From Desulfobacterales bacterium (GTDB taxonomy: Bacteria > Desulfobacterota > Desulfobulbia > Desulfobulbales > JAGXFP01): 64,000 nt of DNA. The notes beneath the pieces are model-generated. The model worked only from the letters and a program-made list of their open reading frames with translations. It was not told the DNA's origin and did not search any database. The position numbers and the translations under genes were made by a program. The stretch covers positions 1 through 64,000 of the forward strand of contig JAGXFP010000008.1 of the NCBI GenBank assembly GCA_024637225.1, in the 5' to 3' direction. Below are positions 18,845 to 29,056 of this stretch, one piece after another (position 1 is the stretch's first letter; the number at the start of each line of letters is the position of its first letter).

Positions 18845-19804
18845 CTAGTCCAGCAAGCGCTTCTCCCCCTCCAGTTTCCTGATCCAGCCGATCTCCTCGG
18901 TCACTTCGAGAACCCCCATGTATTGGTCCGAATCGCTATAGACCGGGAAGTAGCGGATCAGGACGGTGTCCTCCCGGAAATTGATCCAGAACTCCGCCTT
19001 GTCGAGGCTGCGGTTTTTAAAGCCCTCGACAATCCGCTTTACCGTGTCGACGCTTTTTTCGGGATGGCATTTATCCACCTTGCGGCCGATGACCGAGCGG
19101 GTCCGGGGGAAGATCTTCTTCTTGTCCAGCCGGTTGAAATAGGCGACGGTATCCTCGGCATCGACAAAGGTTAATTCAAACGGCAGGCTTTCCATGATCG
19201 CGTCCAGCTGTTCGTATGAAAGGCCCTTGATCAGGCGGGTGCGGTTCTCGCTGCCTCCCTCAACTTCGCCGAGCATTCCGGAAAATTTTTCCCACGCCCC
19301 GGCCCCGTAGGCTTCCCGGTTGAGCTGGTCGAATTCCGTCAGCATCTTCTCGCCATCGCCCTCCTGCATAACCTTGCGGGCCATGGGATAGAGAATATCG
19401 TTTTCCTTCCAGATATGTTCGGCCCGGATCACCAGATATTCAAGCCCTTCCTGTTTGAATTTGGCGATCTCTTCCGGATCTGCCTCGGCAAGGGTGTCAA
19501 GCCGGGCGGTCATATTCTGGAGAAGGCGGCGCTCGGCATCGTGCTCCATGAGCATTACTCCGAGGGGCCCGCCTTCTATCGGCACGCCTCTCTTATCCAT
19601 CAGCGGGAAGAGAAAACCTTCTTCCTTGCGGTTGTGGATCTTGTCGCCGAATTCCAGAAGAAAGTCGATAGTCCGCTGCATCTGTAAGGGATCGTGGCTG
19701 CCGCGCTCGATTTTATCCAGATTGATTTTCAGGACCGACATGGCCCGCTCGATCATTTCATGTTCGGCGATCAGAAAATCGTCCCATCTTTGATATCCAG
19801 CCAT
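18845..19804 (-). CDS. Hemerythrin-domain protein with C-terminal PAS domain
   Basis: A 319-residue protein. The N-terminal hemerythrin-like four-helix domain has the expected ligand series: EHEMIE (about 16), KIHNRKEEGFLFP (about 57), MEHDAER (about 86) and EHIWKENDILYP (about 129), suggesting a di-iron site that binds oxygen or NO. The C-terminal PAS-type domain (about 205-315, LPFELTFVDAEDTVAYFNRLDK) resembles those of the DUF438/PAS proteins of anaerobes. The ATG at 19804 has GGAGG 7 bases upstream. It is a likely soluble oxygen/NO sensor or scavenger; no output domain is present, so signalling would need a partner. Confidence 0.88.
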   Translation of the reverse strand: MAGYQRWDDFLIAEHEMIERAMSVLKINLDKIERGSHDPLQMQRTIDFLLEFGDKIHNRKEEGFLFPLMDKRGVPIEGGPLGVMLMEHDAERRLLQNMTARLDTLAEADPEEIAKFKQEGLEYLVIRAEHIWKENDILYPMARKVMQEGDGEKMLTEFDQLNREAYGAGAWEKFSGMLGEVEGGSENRTRLIKGLSYEQLDAIMESLPFELTFVDAEDTVAYFNRLDKKKIFPRTRSVIGRKVDKCHPEKSVDTVKRIVEGFKNRSLDKAEFWINFREDTVLIRYFPVYSDSDQYMGVLEVTEEIGWIRKLEGEKRLLD

Positions 19805-19959
19805 TTCACACCTCCTTATCATTGTATTTAAGCAATTCTCTTGTCAGCAAATAGGCAATTGTTTACGCTGGCAAGGGTGTTTGCCTGTTTGCGTTGACCT
19901 TTTCATTAAGGCCATTATTGCATATAACCGGTCGGAGGACATTGATTTGAGTCAATAAT

Positions 19960-20099
19960 GATGGCGTCGCAAAAAGTCGCCAGCTCCGGCGTTGCTGCAA
20001 ATTGTCTTGTCATTGCAGCGTATTGAAGTACGCTTCACTCCTCGAAATTCGCGCGCCTTGGCTTAGCCATTCCATCTTTGACATTTTGCGAATTCATCG
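19960..20099. repeat. RptA dispersed repeat, complete copy
   Basis: A 140-bp copy with visible imperfect terminal inverted repeats: GATGGCGTCGCAAAAAGTC at the left and GACATTTTGCGAATTCATC at the right. The centre has GCAGCGTATTGAAGTACGC. It best shows both ends of the family. Confidence 0.9.
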
Positions 20100-20159
20100 A
20101 TTATATTCCGTTAAGAAGGGCCATTTTTAAAATATTCAGGCGTGGGGTCGAGAAAAGTG

Positions 20160-20747
20160 ATGCAGGGTAAATATCTGTTAAGATCAATCATGATTGTGCT
20201 GCTGCTGACTGCGATAGGGGTCGGCAGCGGTTGTTCCCGGGAGGAAAAGTCGTCCCGGGGGAGTGAATCGGCTAAAAACCCTTCCTCTGCCGACGCCGGG
20301 GGGGAGGCATTCTCGGCGGCGCGATGGGGGCAACCCGCTCCCGATTTCGAACTGCTGGATATCGAGGGTAATCTCTGGAAACTGTCGGAGTTGAAGGGAC
20401 AGGTGGTTTTTGTCAACTTCTGGGCGACCTGGTGCCCGCCCTGCCGGGAGGAGATGCCGGCGATGCAGGAATTGTACGAGACCATGCCTGATGACCGCTT
20501 CAAGATGCTCGCAATCCTCAATAATGATGATCCGAACCTGGCCGCAATCTTTGCCGAAAAAAACGGCTTTGAATTTCCGATTCTGGTCGATCCTGCTTCG
20601 GAGGTCGGCAATGCATACGGGATAACCGGGGTGCCCGAAACCTATATCGTCGATAAAGAGGGCATCCTCCGGCAAAAGTATCTCGGCCCCCGGGAATGGA
20701 ACTCCCCGAAGGCTCGACAGATGCTGATGGACTATATCAACCGATAA
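20160..20747 (+). CDS. TlpA-like thioredoxin-fold lipoprotein
   Basis: A 195-residue exported thiol-disulfide protein. Residues 1-25 form a lipoprotein signal ending VGSGC (Cys25). The thioredoxin fold has the active site WATWCPPCREEMP (Cys92, Cys95), the cis-Pro loop TGVPETY and an N-terminal APDFELLDIEG typical of TlpA/ResA. It would reduce disulfides, perhaps in apocytochrome or other envelope proteins. The ATG at 20160 is taken because the signal peptide begins there; an in-frame GTG at 20142 is possible. It stands alone. Confidence 0.9.
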   Translation: MQGKYLLRSIMIVLLLTAIGVGSGCSREEKSSRGSESAKNPSSADAGGEAFSAARWGQPAPDFELLDIEGNLWKLSELKGQVVFVNFWATWCPPCREEMPAMQELYETMPDDRFKMLAILNNDDPNLAAIFAEKNGFEFPILVDPASEVGNAYGITGVPETYIVDKEGILRQKYLGPREWNSPKARQMLMDYINR

Positions 20748-20776
20748 CCGATAACCGGAAACCGGCTAACTAATCA

Positions 20777-20992
20777 TCAACCGTTTTCCAGTTCGTCGAT
20801 CCGTTCCCGGAGCAAGGCCAGGCAGGAGCCGCAGCGTTCCATGCCCCCGGCGCTCTCTTTCTGCTCGTAGTACATCCGGTCCAGCTCGATGCCTTCCAGG
20901 GCCTTGCGCAGTTTGCCAAGTTGGGCGGCCGCTGAATGGGGACGCCATGAATCGATCGCTTCTATTGTTTCCTTTTCATTCTTCAGGTGCAT
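20777..20992 (-). CDS. Small hypothetical protein, 71 residues
   Basis: Charged helical protein with a CGSC motif (GGMERCGSCLALL, about 49-61), otherwise unrecognised. GGAGAGG precedes the ATG at 11 bases. It lies convergent with the TlpA-like gene and just downstream of the RluA-type gene on the same strand (68 bp). The two cysteines could bind a metal or form a disulfide. Coding status is probable but not proven. Confidence 0.5.
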   Translation of the reverse strand: MHLKNEKETIEAIDSWRPHSAAAQLGKLRKALEGIELDRMYYEQKESAGGMERCGSCLALLRERIDELENG

Positions 20993-21060
20993 GGGGTGTT
21001 ACCTCTCCGGATAGTCTGATTATTCGGTTTGTTGCTTTTAGCGGGTAACCGGCCATATGT

Positions 21061-22032
21061 TTATGTTTGCAGCATCTTTTCAGCCTTTTCACGCCAGTTT
21101 GGAAAGTTCGCCAGGTGTTTTTCCATATCAACGGAAAAGCCTTCGGAAAAATGAAGTTCCGGGGGGCGGTCCCCTAAGTTCAGCCTGACCGCCCAGGCGT
21201 GCAGGGTGTGATTGCGGGCTCCCAGTTCCCGGTAATCCGCTCCGGTCAGTTCTTCAGCAATTCTTTTCAGATAATACCTGCCGTCATGATCGTAAATTTT
21301 ATCGCCGACCAGGGGATGGCCGAGATGGGCCAGATGGGCACGGATCTGATGTTTCCGGCCGGTGAGCAATTCGGCGAGGAGCAGGGTGTGGTCCTCGCCG
21401 GCAGCTATTTTACGGAAGATGGTCCGACTCGGTTGACCGTGTTCCGTACTCCACATCCGGCAACGGACGGGACTGCCGTCCCTGGCGGCCAGGGCCTGGT
21501 CAACTTCGATCAGGGGGAGGTCGATCCGCCCCCTGACTACGGCCAGATAATATTTGCCGGTCATGATGCTCTTCAGGTTTTTCTGGTGGTCGCGGCAGGC
21601 CTTTTTGCTGCGGGCGCAGAGCAGCAGGCCGCTGGTCTCCCGATCCAGCCGGTGGAGTAGATGGATTTCCTGCCGGTAGCGCCGGCGCAGGATGTTTACC
21701 AAGGTGTTCTGGATAATCAGGCCGGTACGGCTGACCGGGGTTCCGGCCGGTTTACCGACCAAAAGGAGGTCCTGAGTTTCGAGGATTATTTCTACATCGT
21801 TCGATACCGGGGGCTCCCGGTGGTTGACGGCGTCATAGCTCAGCTGGTCGCCGGCCCGAAGCCGTTGATCCCGGCAGGCTTCGTGGCCGTTTACCTGAAC
21901 CAGGCCCGTGGTGATGGCTGCCTGCCACAACTCGCGGTCATGGTAGGGGAAACGGCTGGTCAACAGGTCAAGCAGCAATCGGCCGTCTTCCGGCCCGGTG
22001 ATTTCGCACCGTAAGGTAAGTCCCTGTTCCAT
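21061..22032 (-). CDS. RluA-family pseudouridine synthase
   Basis: A 323-residue enzyme converting uridine to pseudouridine in RNA. The N-terminal S4-like domain (LWQAAITTGLVQVNGHEACRD) precedes the catalytic domain with HRLDRETSGLLLCARS holding the catalytic Asp (about 129), YYLAVVRG, and TGRKHQIRAHLAHLGHPLVGD. The order fits RluC/RluD-like enzymes, but the exact target (rRNA or tRNA position) cannot be set. The C terminus is extended by about 40 residues. RptA repeats lie 50 bp upstream. Confidence 0.9.
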   Translation of the reverse strand: MEQGLTLRCEITGPEDGRLLLDLLTSRFPYHDRELWQAAITTGLVQVNGHEACRDQRLRAGDQLSYDAVNHREPPVSNDVEIILETQDLLLVGKPAGTPVSRTGLIIQNTLVNILRRRYRQEIHLLHRLDRETSGLLLCARSKKACRDHQKNLKSIMTGKYYLAVVRGRIDLPLIEVDQALAARDGSPVRCRMWSTEHGQPSRTIFRKIAAGEDHTLLLAELLTGRKHQIRAHLAHLGHPLVGDKIYDHDGRYYLKRIAEELTGADYRELGARNHTLHAWAVRLNLGDRPPELHFSEGFSVDMEKHLANFPNWREKAEKMLQT

Positions 22033-22081
22033 GCTGGCGATGTTAATCCCGCACTAAGGGGCTTGGCAAGAAGTAAGTTCC

Positions 22082-22440
22082 GATGGCGTCGCAAAAAGTC
22101 GCCAGCTCCTGCGTTGCTGCAAATTGTCTCGTCATTGCAGCGTACTGAAGTACGCTTCATTCCTCGAAATTTGCGCGCCTTGGATCTGACGATTTTAGCT
22201 TAGCCATCCCCATCGAGACTGATTGTGCGTCGCAAAAAGTCGCCAGCTCCTGCGTTGCTGCAAAATGTCTTGTCATTGCAGCGTACTGAAGTAAGCTTCA
22301 TTCCTCGAAATTCGCGCGCCTTGGATCTGACGATTTTGCTTAGCCATCCCCATCGAGACTGATTGGCGTCGCAAAAAGTCTCCAGCTCCCGCGTTGCTGC
22401 AAATTGTCTCGTCATTGCAGCGTACTGAAGTACGCGTTCA
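22082..22440. repeat. Tandem RptA repeats, two full copies and a truncated third
   Basis: Three head-to-tail RptA units start at about 22082, 22221 and 22361 (GCGTCGC at 22086, 22227 and 22366; periods 141 and 139 bp). Units 1 and 2 are joined by TTAGCCATCCCCATCGAGAC, which also ends unit 2. The third unit is cut off at about 22440 against the 3' end of the helix-hairpin-helix gene. An apparent minus-strand frame across it is only repeat. Confidence 0.93.
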
Positions 22441-22444
22441 GGTG

Positions 22445-22708
22445 CTACTTGTCTTTCCAATACCACCATTTAAGTTTTGCTGGATCATGTCTTTGGTGGC
22501 TTGCAAAGTAAACAGCGTTCCTGAAAGCATACAGGACGCAGCGGTCGACGTGCGCGCCGGTGGTATCTTCCAGTTTGGCGTAGAGCTTTTCCGGACTGGC
22601 CCCTTTCAGTTCGCTGACGCGGCGAACCCCGATCGATTCGAGCATTGCCGCGAGTCTGGCACCGATTCCAGGGATGGACCTGAGATCTTCCGAGGGTTTT
22701 TCCGCCAC
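22445..22708 (-). CDS. Helix-hairpin-helix protein, Cdd1-like
   Basis: About 87 residues. SEDLRSIPGIGARLAAMLESIGV is a helix-hairpin-helix, and the C-terminal DRCVLYAFRNAVYFAS...LKWWYWKD matches the pathogenicity-locus Cdd1 family (related to TfoX C-terminal domains). Function is unknown; non-specific DNA binding is plausible. The GTG at 22708 is preferred, with AAAGGA just before it; a TTG at 22732 would overlap the upstream SH3 gene by 17 bp. It is the last gene after the Tad cluster, its stop abutting a truncated RptA. Confidence 0.75.
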   Translation of the reverse strand: MAEKPSEDLRSIPGIGARLAAMLESIGVRRVSELKGASPEKLYAKLEDTTGAHVDRCVLYAFRNAVYFASHQRHDPAKLKWWYWKDK

Positions 22709-22715
22709 TTTTCCT

Positions 22716-23156
22716 TTAACCTTCCCAGACAAGCCCCTTGTAGATCCAGCCCTTTACCCCGCTCTCATGTTGGATCTGCAGCCAGTCATCCTTTTCGCCA
22801 AGGACTTTGAAGCAAACCCCTTCGTGTGCCTTGAACACGATCTTGTTATCCTTGCCGGGACCGCTGCGGACATTGGCCCTGCCGGCGGTGTTTACGACTA
22901 CCGTTCTGGTCTTGTTGACGCTGCTCTTTTGAATCCAGCCGCTCTTTCCTTGATAATCGGTAACCTTGAGGAAATCCTGCTGGCTTTCAAGGGCCGAGAG
23001 GGGATAGTAGCGCGGGACCTGCATGACTACGGTTGAGACGACCTCCGAAGGGGAACTTCTTATGTCGGCCCGGTTTAGGGAAACCGCCACCATCTCGGCA
23101 TGGATATTTCCAGCTCCCATCACAATTAACAGTATGGTCCCAAGGAAGAGTCGCAT
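22716..23156 (-). CDS. Exported protein with two bacterial SH3 domains
   Basis: A 146-residue protein: signal peptide (MRLFLGTILLIVMGAGNIHAE), then two SH3b domains (about 24-80, ADIRSSPSEV...GKSGWIQKSSV; and about 86-145, ANVRSGPGKDNKIV...GVKGWIYKGLVW). Such domains usually bind peptidoglycan or envelope proteins. The ATG at 23156 has AGAGG 7 bases upstream and begins the signal peptide; the longer frame does not. It lies 125 bp downstream of the Tad TPR lipoprotein and may be co-transcribed with it. Confidence 0.85.
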   Translation of the reverse strand: MRLFLGTILLIVMGAGNIHAEMVAVSLNRADIRSSPSEVVSTVVMQVPRYYPLSALESQQDFLKVTDYQGKSGWIQKSSVNKTRTVVVNTAGRANVRSGPGKDNKIVFKAHEGVCFKVLGEKDDWLQIQHESGVKGWIYKGLVWEG

Positions 23157-23281
23157 CGGTATACCTCTTTTTATATGGTTATCGGCTTGATTTTCGTGGG
23201 CAGGGCGATAAGCAGGTCGGTAATCCACGTTTATTGAATTGTTCCTTTTCGCCAGGGTTCGGTTGCTTGCGATTAACATGA

Positions 23282-24247
23282 TTATCTCTCCGGCCATGGT
23301 TCGGTTTCGAGAAGAGAAAGATTTTCCTTGGCTAGAACATAATGTCGGGGATTCAGCCGTAAAGCATTTTCAAAGTATTCACGTGCCGTATCGGTCTGGC
23401 CCAGCATCATAAAGATGTAACCCAGGTCATTATAGGCGGTTGCTTCGGTCCCCGTTTTTCGGAACAGGTTGAAAGCCTTTCGGTGTTGAGAATTCAAGGC
23501 GTATGCCGCTGCCAGATTGTTCAGGAGGCGAGGGGAGTCGGGTTCGAGTTCCAGGCCCCCCTGGAAAGCACTGACTGCTGCCGGATAATCTCCCATCAGA
23601 ATATAATTAAAACCAAGATTGTTATAGGCGGAGGCATCCCGGGGTTTAAGTTCAACCACCTTGACAAGCAGTTGTTCCGCCTGGTCTTCCTGATCCATGC
23701 GACCGTAAGTTATGCCGAGTTCCGTTAGGATTTCCGGGTCGGCCGGATAAATTTGCCGGCCCTGTTTGAGATACATTTCCGCCTGGATGTAATCGCCTTC
23801 TTCCCGGTATAATCTGCCGGTGGCCAGCAAGGCCTGACGATTATGCCTGTCAATCGACAAGGCCTTGTCGAGATAGATATGGGCGGCTTGGTTTTCGCCG
23901 GTAAGGGTCAGGGTTTCGCCGAGAGCGGCATGGGCCTCAACCGAGTCCGGCTGCCGTTTCAGGGCCATCTGGAAATGGAGCACGGCCAGTTTGGCATTAG
24001 CCAGCCTTAAATATTTGTTGCCCCGGAAGAGTAATTCTTCGTAGGAGAGTTTCTCCAGGGATTCATTTTTATCTTCCCGGACGTTCTCCTCCAGGATGCT
24101 GCCCCGGGTCGGGCTGAACTTTTGCACCGATTCGCTGGTGGTGGCACAGCCCGAAGCCATGAGCACCATTAAAAACAGAGGCACTATACGGCACTTCACA
24201 AGGTTGGTCAGGCGCGGATTGATGTAAGAAAATTGGGTGATCTTCAT
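23282..24247 (-). CDS. tadD: TPR lipoprotein of the Tad locus (TadD-like)
   Basis: A 321-residue lipoprotein: signal with lipobox MASGCATT, followed by about seven tetratricopeptide repeats (for example VEAHAALGETLTLTGENQAA, DASAYNNLGFNYILMGDYPA) to the C terminus. TadD proteins are outer-membrane pilotins or scaffolds for the Tad secretin. The position directly downstream of tadC supports this role. The gene symbol reflects position and architecture, not a detailed match. Confidence 0.78.
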   Translation of the reverse strand: MKITQFSYINPRLTNLVKCRIVPLFLMVLMASGCATTSESVQKFSPTRGSILEENVREDKNESLEKLSYEELLFRGNKYLRLANAKLAVLHFQMALKRQPDSVEAHAALGETLTLTGENQAAHIYLDKALSIDRHNRQALLATGRLYREEGDYIQAEMYLKQGRQIYPADPEILTELGITYGRMDQEDQAEQLLVKVVELKPRDASAYNNLGFNYILMGDYPAAVSAFQGGLELEPDSPRLLNNLAAAYALNSQHRKAFNLFRKTGTEATAYNDLGYIFMMLGQTDTAREYFENALRLNPRHYVLAKENLSLLETEPWPER

Positions 24248-24361
24248 GTTCTCCTTTTCAGATTCCGTTGGTCCACTCGTTAAGATTTCTCGGTTGAAAT
24301 CGGATCGTGATATTTTCGCAAGTTAACGTGATCTGCTCGACGGATCCATCACATCCCTGCT

Positions 24362-25348
24362 TCAGCCGCCGCCTAAGGCGGGGAGCAGCTGGGTCATAAC
24401 CCGGATGGCTGCCGGCCCGGCGAGGACAATGAGAATGGCCGGAAAGATGAAAAGAATCAGGGGAAAAATCAGTTTAACTCCCGATTTGGCCGCGATTTCC
24501 TCGGCGATCTGGCGCCGTTTGATGCGCATGGAGTCGGCATGAATGCGCAGGGCATTGGCCACGCTGGTACCCAGGCGGCTTGTCTGGGCCAGGATGTTCA
24601 TCAGATTGCGAATGTCCGCCATGCCGGTGCGGGCAGCCATGTTCTTGAAACTTTCAGTGCGGGATTTGCCGGCCCTGATTTCCAGGTTGGTCAGGTAGAA
24701 TTCGTCGCTGAGCTCCTTGTTCAAGGGACGTATTTCGTCTCCGACTCTCTTGAAGGTCATATCCAGGCCGAGTCCGGCTTCCACGCAGACCACCATCAGA
24801 TCCAGTGCATCGGGTAACGATCTGTTCATGATCTGCTGCCTTTTCTGGGTGAGCTGCAGGATGAACAGATTGGGTGCGAAGAAACCGGCCAGGCCCAGAA
24901 GTACGGCAATGGTGATGGCCGTGGGAGTCAGGCTGTAATAGGCGCTGAATAAAATATAGGTCAGCGGAAAAGCGGCAGCAAGTATCACTTTCATGGCCAG
25001 ATAAGTAGTGTAGGCTTTTTTTGAGCGCATCCCGGCCTGGATCAGGCGCAAACGGATTTTCTTCCGGGAAGAAAAGTCCGAGGGGGCAATTATTTTATGG
25101 ACGGGCTCGATTATTCTGGCGGTCAAGCCGCTTTGCTTCTCATCATCGAAGAGTTTCGCCCCCGCCAGGTTAACCGTTTTTTGGCCGGGCAGCAGTTTGG
25201 CCATCCGTTCCGTCAAATGATTGCGGCGCTGGAACAGGAGGATCAGGCTGCCGGCAAGCAACCCTGCTGCCAGGAAAATGAAAATCTGTAAAATTATAAA
25301 GTCGCGGTTTTCAAGCAAACGGTACATGTAATTTATGGCATTATTCAT
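24362..25348 (-). CDS. tadC: Tad pilus inner-membrane protein TadC
   Basis: A 328-residue GspF/T2SSF-domain platform protein. Hydrophobic segments occur near 17-40, 115-160 (two) and the C terminus (LIFPLILFIFPAILIVLAG). The cytosolic F domain is about 175-285 (PDALDLMVVCVEAGLGLDMTFKRVGDEI, TSRLGTSVANALRIHADSMRIKRR). It would form the inner-membrane platform with TadB for Flp pilin extrusion. It lies downstream of tadB with a 129-bp gap. Confidence 0.93.
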   Translation of the reverse strand: MNNAINYMYRLLENRDFIILQIFIFLAAGLLAGSLILLFQRRNHLTERMAKLLPGQKTVNLAGAKLFDDEKQSGLTARIIEPVHKIIAPSDFSSRKKIRLRLIQAGMRSKKAYTTYLAMKVILAAAFPLTYILFSAYYSLTPTAITIAVLLGLAGFFAPNLFILQLTQKRQQIMNRSLPDALDLMVVCVEAGLGLDMTFKRVGDEIRPLNKELSDEFYLTNLEIRAGKSRTESFKNMAARTGMADIRNLMNILAQTSRLGTSVANALRIHADSMRIKRRQIAEEIAAKSGVKLIFPLILFIFPAILIVLAGPAAIRVMTQLLPALGGG

Positions 25349-25477
25349 GGTCCACCTTTGTTTCGCCGATCTCGGGAACGTTTAACGCCGTCCCGGGTTT
25401 TACCTTAACTTGCTCTGCGGATCCGGTTACTTATCTTTTTGGTCCTGTTTTGCTGTAAGAGGGTCCGATTGAATCGG

Positions 25478-26455
25478 TTAAATTTCTATCTTTACGATAC
25501 TGTTGATAAATATCGCGCCGATTATCTGCATGATGATCCCTCCGGCCAGCATGTAGATCCCTATCTTTTCCGTCCACATCAGTGATATATATTCATAATT
25601 TACCAAGTATATGTATATGAACATGGCAATCGGCAGCATGATCAGAATCCGGGCGGACAGCCGGCCCTCGGCAGTAAGTGTCTTGACCTGGCGGCGGAAT
25701 TGGAGACGTTCCCGAATGATATATCCGATCTTGTCGAGGATTTCGGCGACATTGCCGCCGGTTTCCCTCTGGATCAATATGGATATGGCGAAGAATCTCA
25801 GATCGGTACTAGGCACTCTCGCGCACATATTGGCAAAGGCGTCTTTAACCGAGAGCCCCATGTTGATCTCGTCCACAGTGGCCCTGAACTCCAGCTTAAT
25901 AGGCGGCGGCATCTCTTCGGCGATCATCCCCAGGCCGGAGGTCAGGGCATGGCCGGAGCGCATCGCCCTGGCCAGCAGGTCGAGGGCCTCTGGCAACTGG
26001 TCCTGAAATTTCTCCAGAATCGACTTTTCATACATTTTCAGCAAGAAATAGGGAATGAAGAGAAAAATGAATCCCATAATAAGGGGAGTGACGCTCCCGG
26101 GCATAAACTGATAAGCGAGCATCGCCCCGGTCAAGGCGGCAAGCGCGCAGATGATGAAGAAAACCGAAGCAGGGATTGGCAGTCCCGTCTTGACCAGCAT
26201 GCGGTCTACGGAGCTGATCCTGGGCAGCTTGAAGGCGATGGCTTCAAGCACCCCGGTATTTTTCAGGACCCTTTTTTTGTAAAGCTCCAGCTTTTCCTTG
26301 CCGTGTTTGCCTCCTGCCGAGATATAGAGAAGACGCTTCTTCATGGTCCGCTTCTCGGTGAATTTCGATTCCTCCCATAAAAAATAGGTAAAGAGAATCA
26401 CCGCCGCGGCGAACAGGAATATGACCGCCAGAAAAAACAGATTGAATTGGTCCAT
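25478..26455 (-). CDS. tadB: Tad pilus inner-membrane protein TadB
   Basis: A 325-residue T2SSF-domain protein with an N-terminal membrane span (NLFFLAVIFLFAAAVILFTYF), a pair near 95-130, the F domain (LPEALDLLARAMRSGHALTSGLGMIAEEM; RETGGNVAEILDKIGYIIRERLQFRR) and C-terminal spans. The ATG at 26455 is chosen because the preceding 28 codons of open frame overlap cpaF and carry no family sequence. It follows cpaF by 10 bp. It partners TadC in the platform. Confidence 0.93.
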   Translation of the reverse strand: MDQFNLFFLAVIFLFAAAVILFTYFLWEESKFTEKRTMKKRLLYISAGGKHGKEKLELYKKRVLKNTGVLEAIAFKLPRISSVDRMLVKTGLPIPASVFFIICALAALTGAMLAYQFMPGSVTPLIMGFIFLFIPYFLLKMYEKSILEKFQDQLPEALDLLARAMRSGHALTSGLGMIAEEMPPPIKLEFRATVDEINMGLSVKDAFANMCARVPSTDLRFFAISILIQRETGGNVAEILDKIGYIIRERLQFRRQVKTLTAEGRLSARILIMLPIAMFIYIYLVNYEYISLMWTEKIGIYMLAGGIIMQIIGAIFINSIVKIEI

Positions 26456-26465
26456 GCTCTCTCCT

Positions 26466-27821
<1,356 letters not shown>

Positions 27822-27830
27822 GATTCCCTC

Positions 27831-29015
27831 CTATATCGATTTGCCAAAAGCTGTTTTTGCTCCCCGATAATCCTTGCTGCCGAGCTTGTTCCTCAGCTTG
27901 TCGGTAAAGCTCATGATGTTCTTTGAGATTAAGGAGCGGGGGTGTAACTGAACCACCGGTTCCCCTTCGTTAATTGACGACATGATGTCGCTGAAATCAT
28001 TTGGAAACAGCCAGAATATCCGTTTCCCCAGATTTTTTTCAGCCTCCTCGATGGACAGGGTCGCTCCCTTTTCGTAGCGGTTGAGGATAAATTCTATCTT
28101 CTCCTCGCCAATGCCGTGTTTTCTGATCATCTGAGTGATGCGAACCGCGTTTCTGATCGCCGGCAGGGAGAGATCGATAACGATAAATACCTTGCTGGAG
28201 GCCCTGAACGCCTCCATGGTGGATCCGGTTATGGACATCGAGGGGCAGTCGACGATTATCCGGTCGTAGAGCTTGGTCAGCAGCCCGATTATCTTTTCGG
28301 TTTGGCCTGCCTCGATAATTTCATAATCCTCGGGGCTGACCGGGGCAGCCAGCAGCTCAAGGCCGCTTTTGTGTTTGATCATGGCGCCTTTCAGCAGCGA
28401 AACATCAAGACGGTGAAAGTTTTTGCAGATGTCGACGATCGTCGTTTCGGGCAGGATGTCGAGCAGCACCGAAGTGTCGCCGGACTGAAAACTGATGTCG
28501 CAGAGGGCCACGGCATTGCCGTTTCGGGCATTGCGGGCCAGGGTGACGGCCGTGTTCACCGATAGAATGGTGGAGCCGAGCCCCCCCTTGCTGCTGATAA
28601 AGCTGTAGACGGCGCCCCTGGCGATATGGCCTCTTTCGGTCATTTTAACGCGAATCTCTTCGACGGCATTGGTCAGTACTTTCGCGTTGAAGGGAGTTAC
28701 CAGGTATTCGGTGGCCCCGGCCTTCATGACCGCGACGATGTGTTTGGGGTCTTTGACGGTAGAGATGACAAAAACCGCGGCCAAAGGGAAAACGTGACGT
28801 ATCTTGGACAGCCGCCTGAAAATTTCTTCGGTTTCGGGGTCGTCGTCGAGGATGATTATATTCGGACTGCTTTTAACTGAAAGTTCCCCCTTTTCAGCCA
28901 TGGCGCCATACCATTTCTGAACCCTGACATCGTTCAGGAATTCGAGATTTTTGGTGATGGTATTGACCAGCTCATGATCACTGATCTCAATGGATATGTT
29001 CATGGTTTGAGACAT
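27831..29015 (-). CDS. cpaE: Pilus assembly protein CpaE (TadZ-like)
   Basis: A 394-residue protein with an N-terminal receiver-like domain (IIILDDDPETEEIFRRL; MKAGATEYLVTPF, about 50-125) lacking a full phosphorylation pocket, followed by a ParA/MinD-type ATPase with deviant Walker A SSKGGLGSTILSVN (about 142-155). CpaE/TadZ places the Tad machine at the cell pole. It lies between tadG and cpaF. Confidence 0.93.
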   Translation of the reverse strand: MSQTMNISIEISDHELVNTITKNLEFLNDVRVQKWYGAMAEKGELSVKSSPNIIILDDDPETEEIFRRLSKIRHVFPLAAVFVISTVKDPKHIVAVMKAGATEYLVTPFNAKVLTNAVEEIRVKMTERGHIARGAVYSFISSKGGLGSTILSVNTAVTLARNARNGNAVALCDISFQSGDTSVLLDILPETTIVDICKNFHRLDVSLLKGAMIKHKSGLELLAAPVSPEDYEIIEAGQTEKIIGLLTKLYDRIIVDCPSMSITGSTMEAFRASSKVFIVIDLSLPAIRNAVRITQMIRKHGIGEEKIEFILNRYEKGATLSIEEAEKNLGKRIFWLFPNDFSDIMSSINEGEPVVQLHPRSLISKNIMSFTDKLRNKLGSKDYRGAKTAFGKSI

Positions 29016-29056
29016 TTATTGTCCTTGCGGTAGATAAATAGTTTGGTTAAGTGCCC

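Noticed and set aside
22200-22469. 89-codon minus-strand frame
   Set aside because: It runs through the tandem RptA copies and is a by-product of the repeat.
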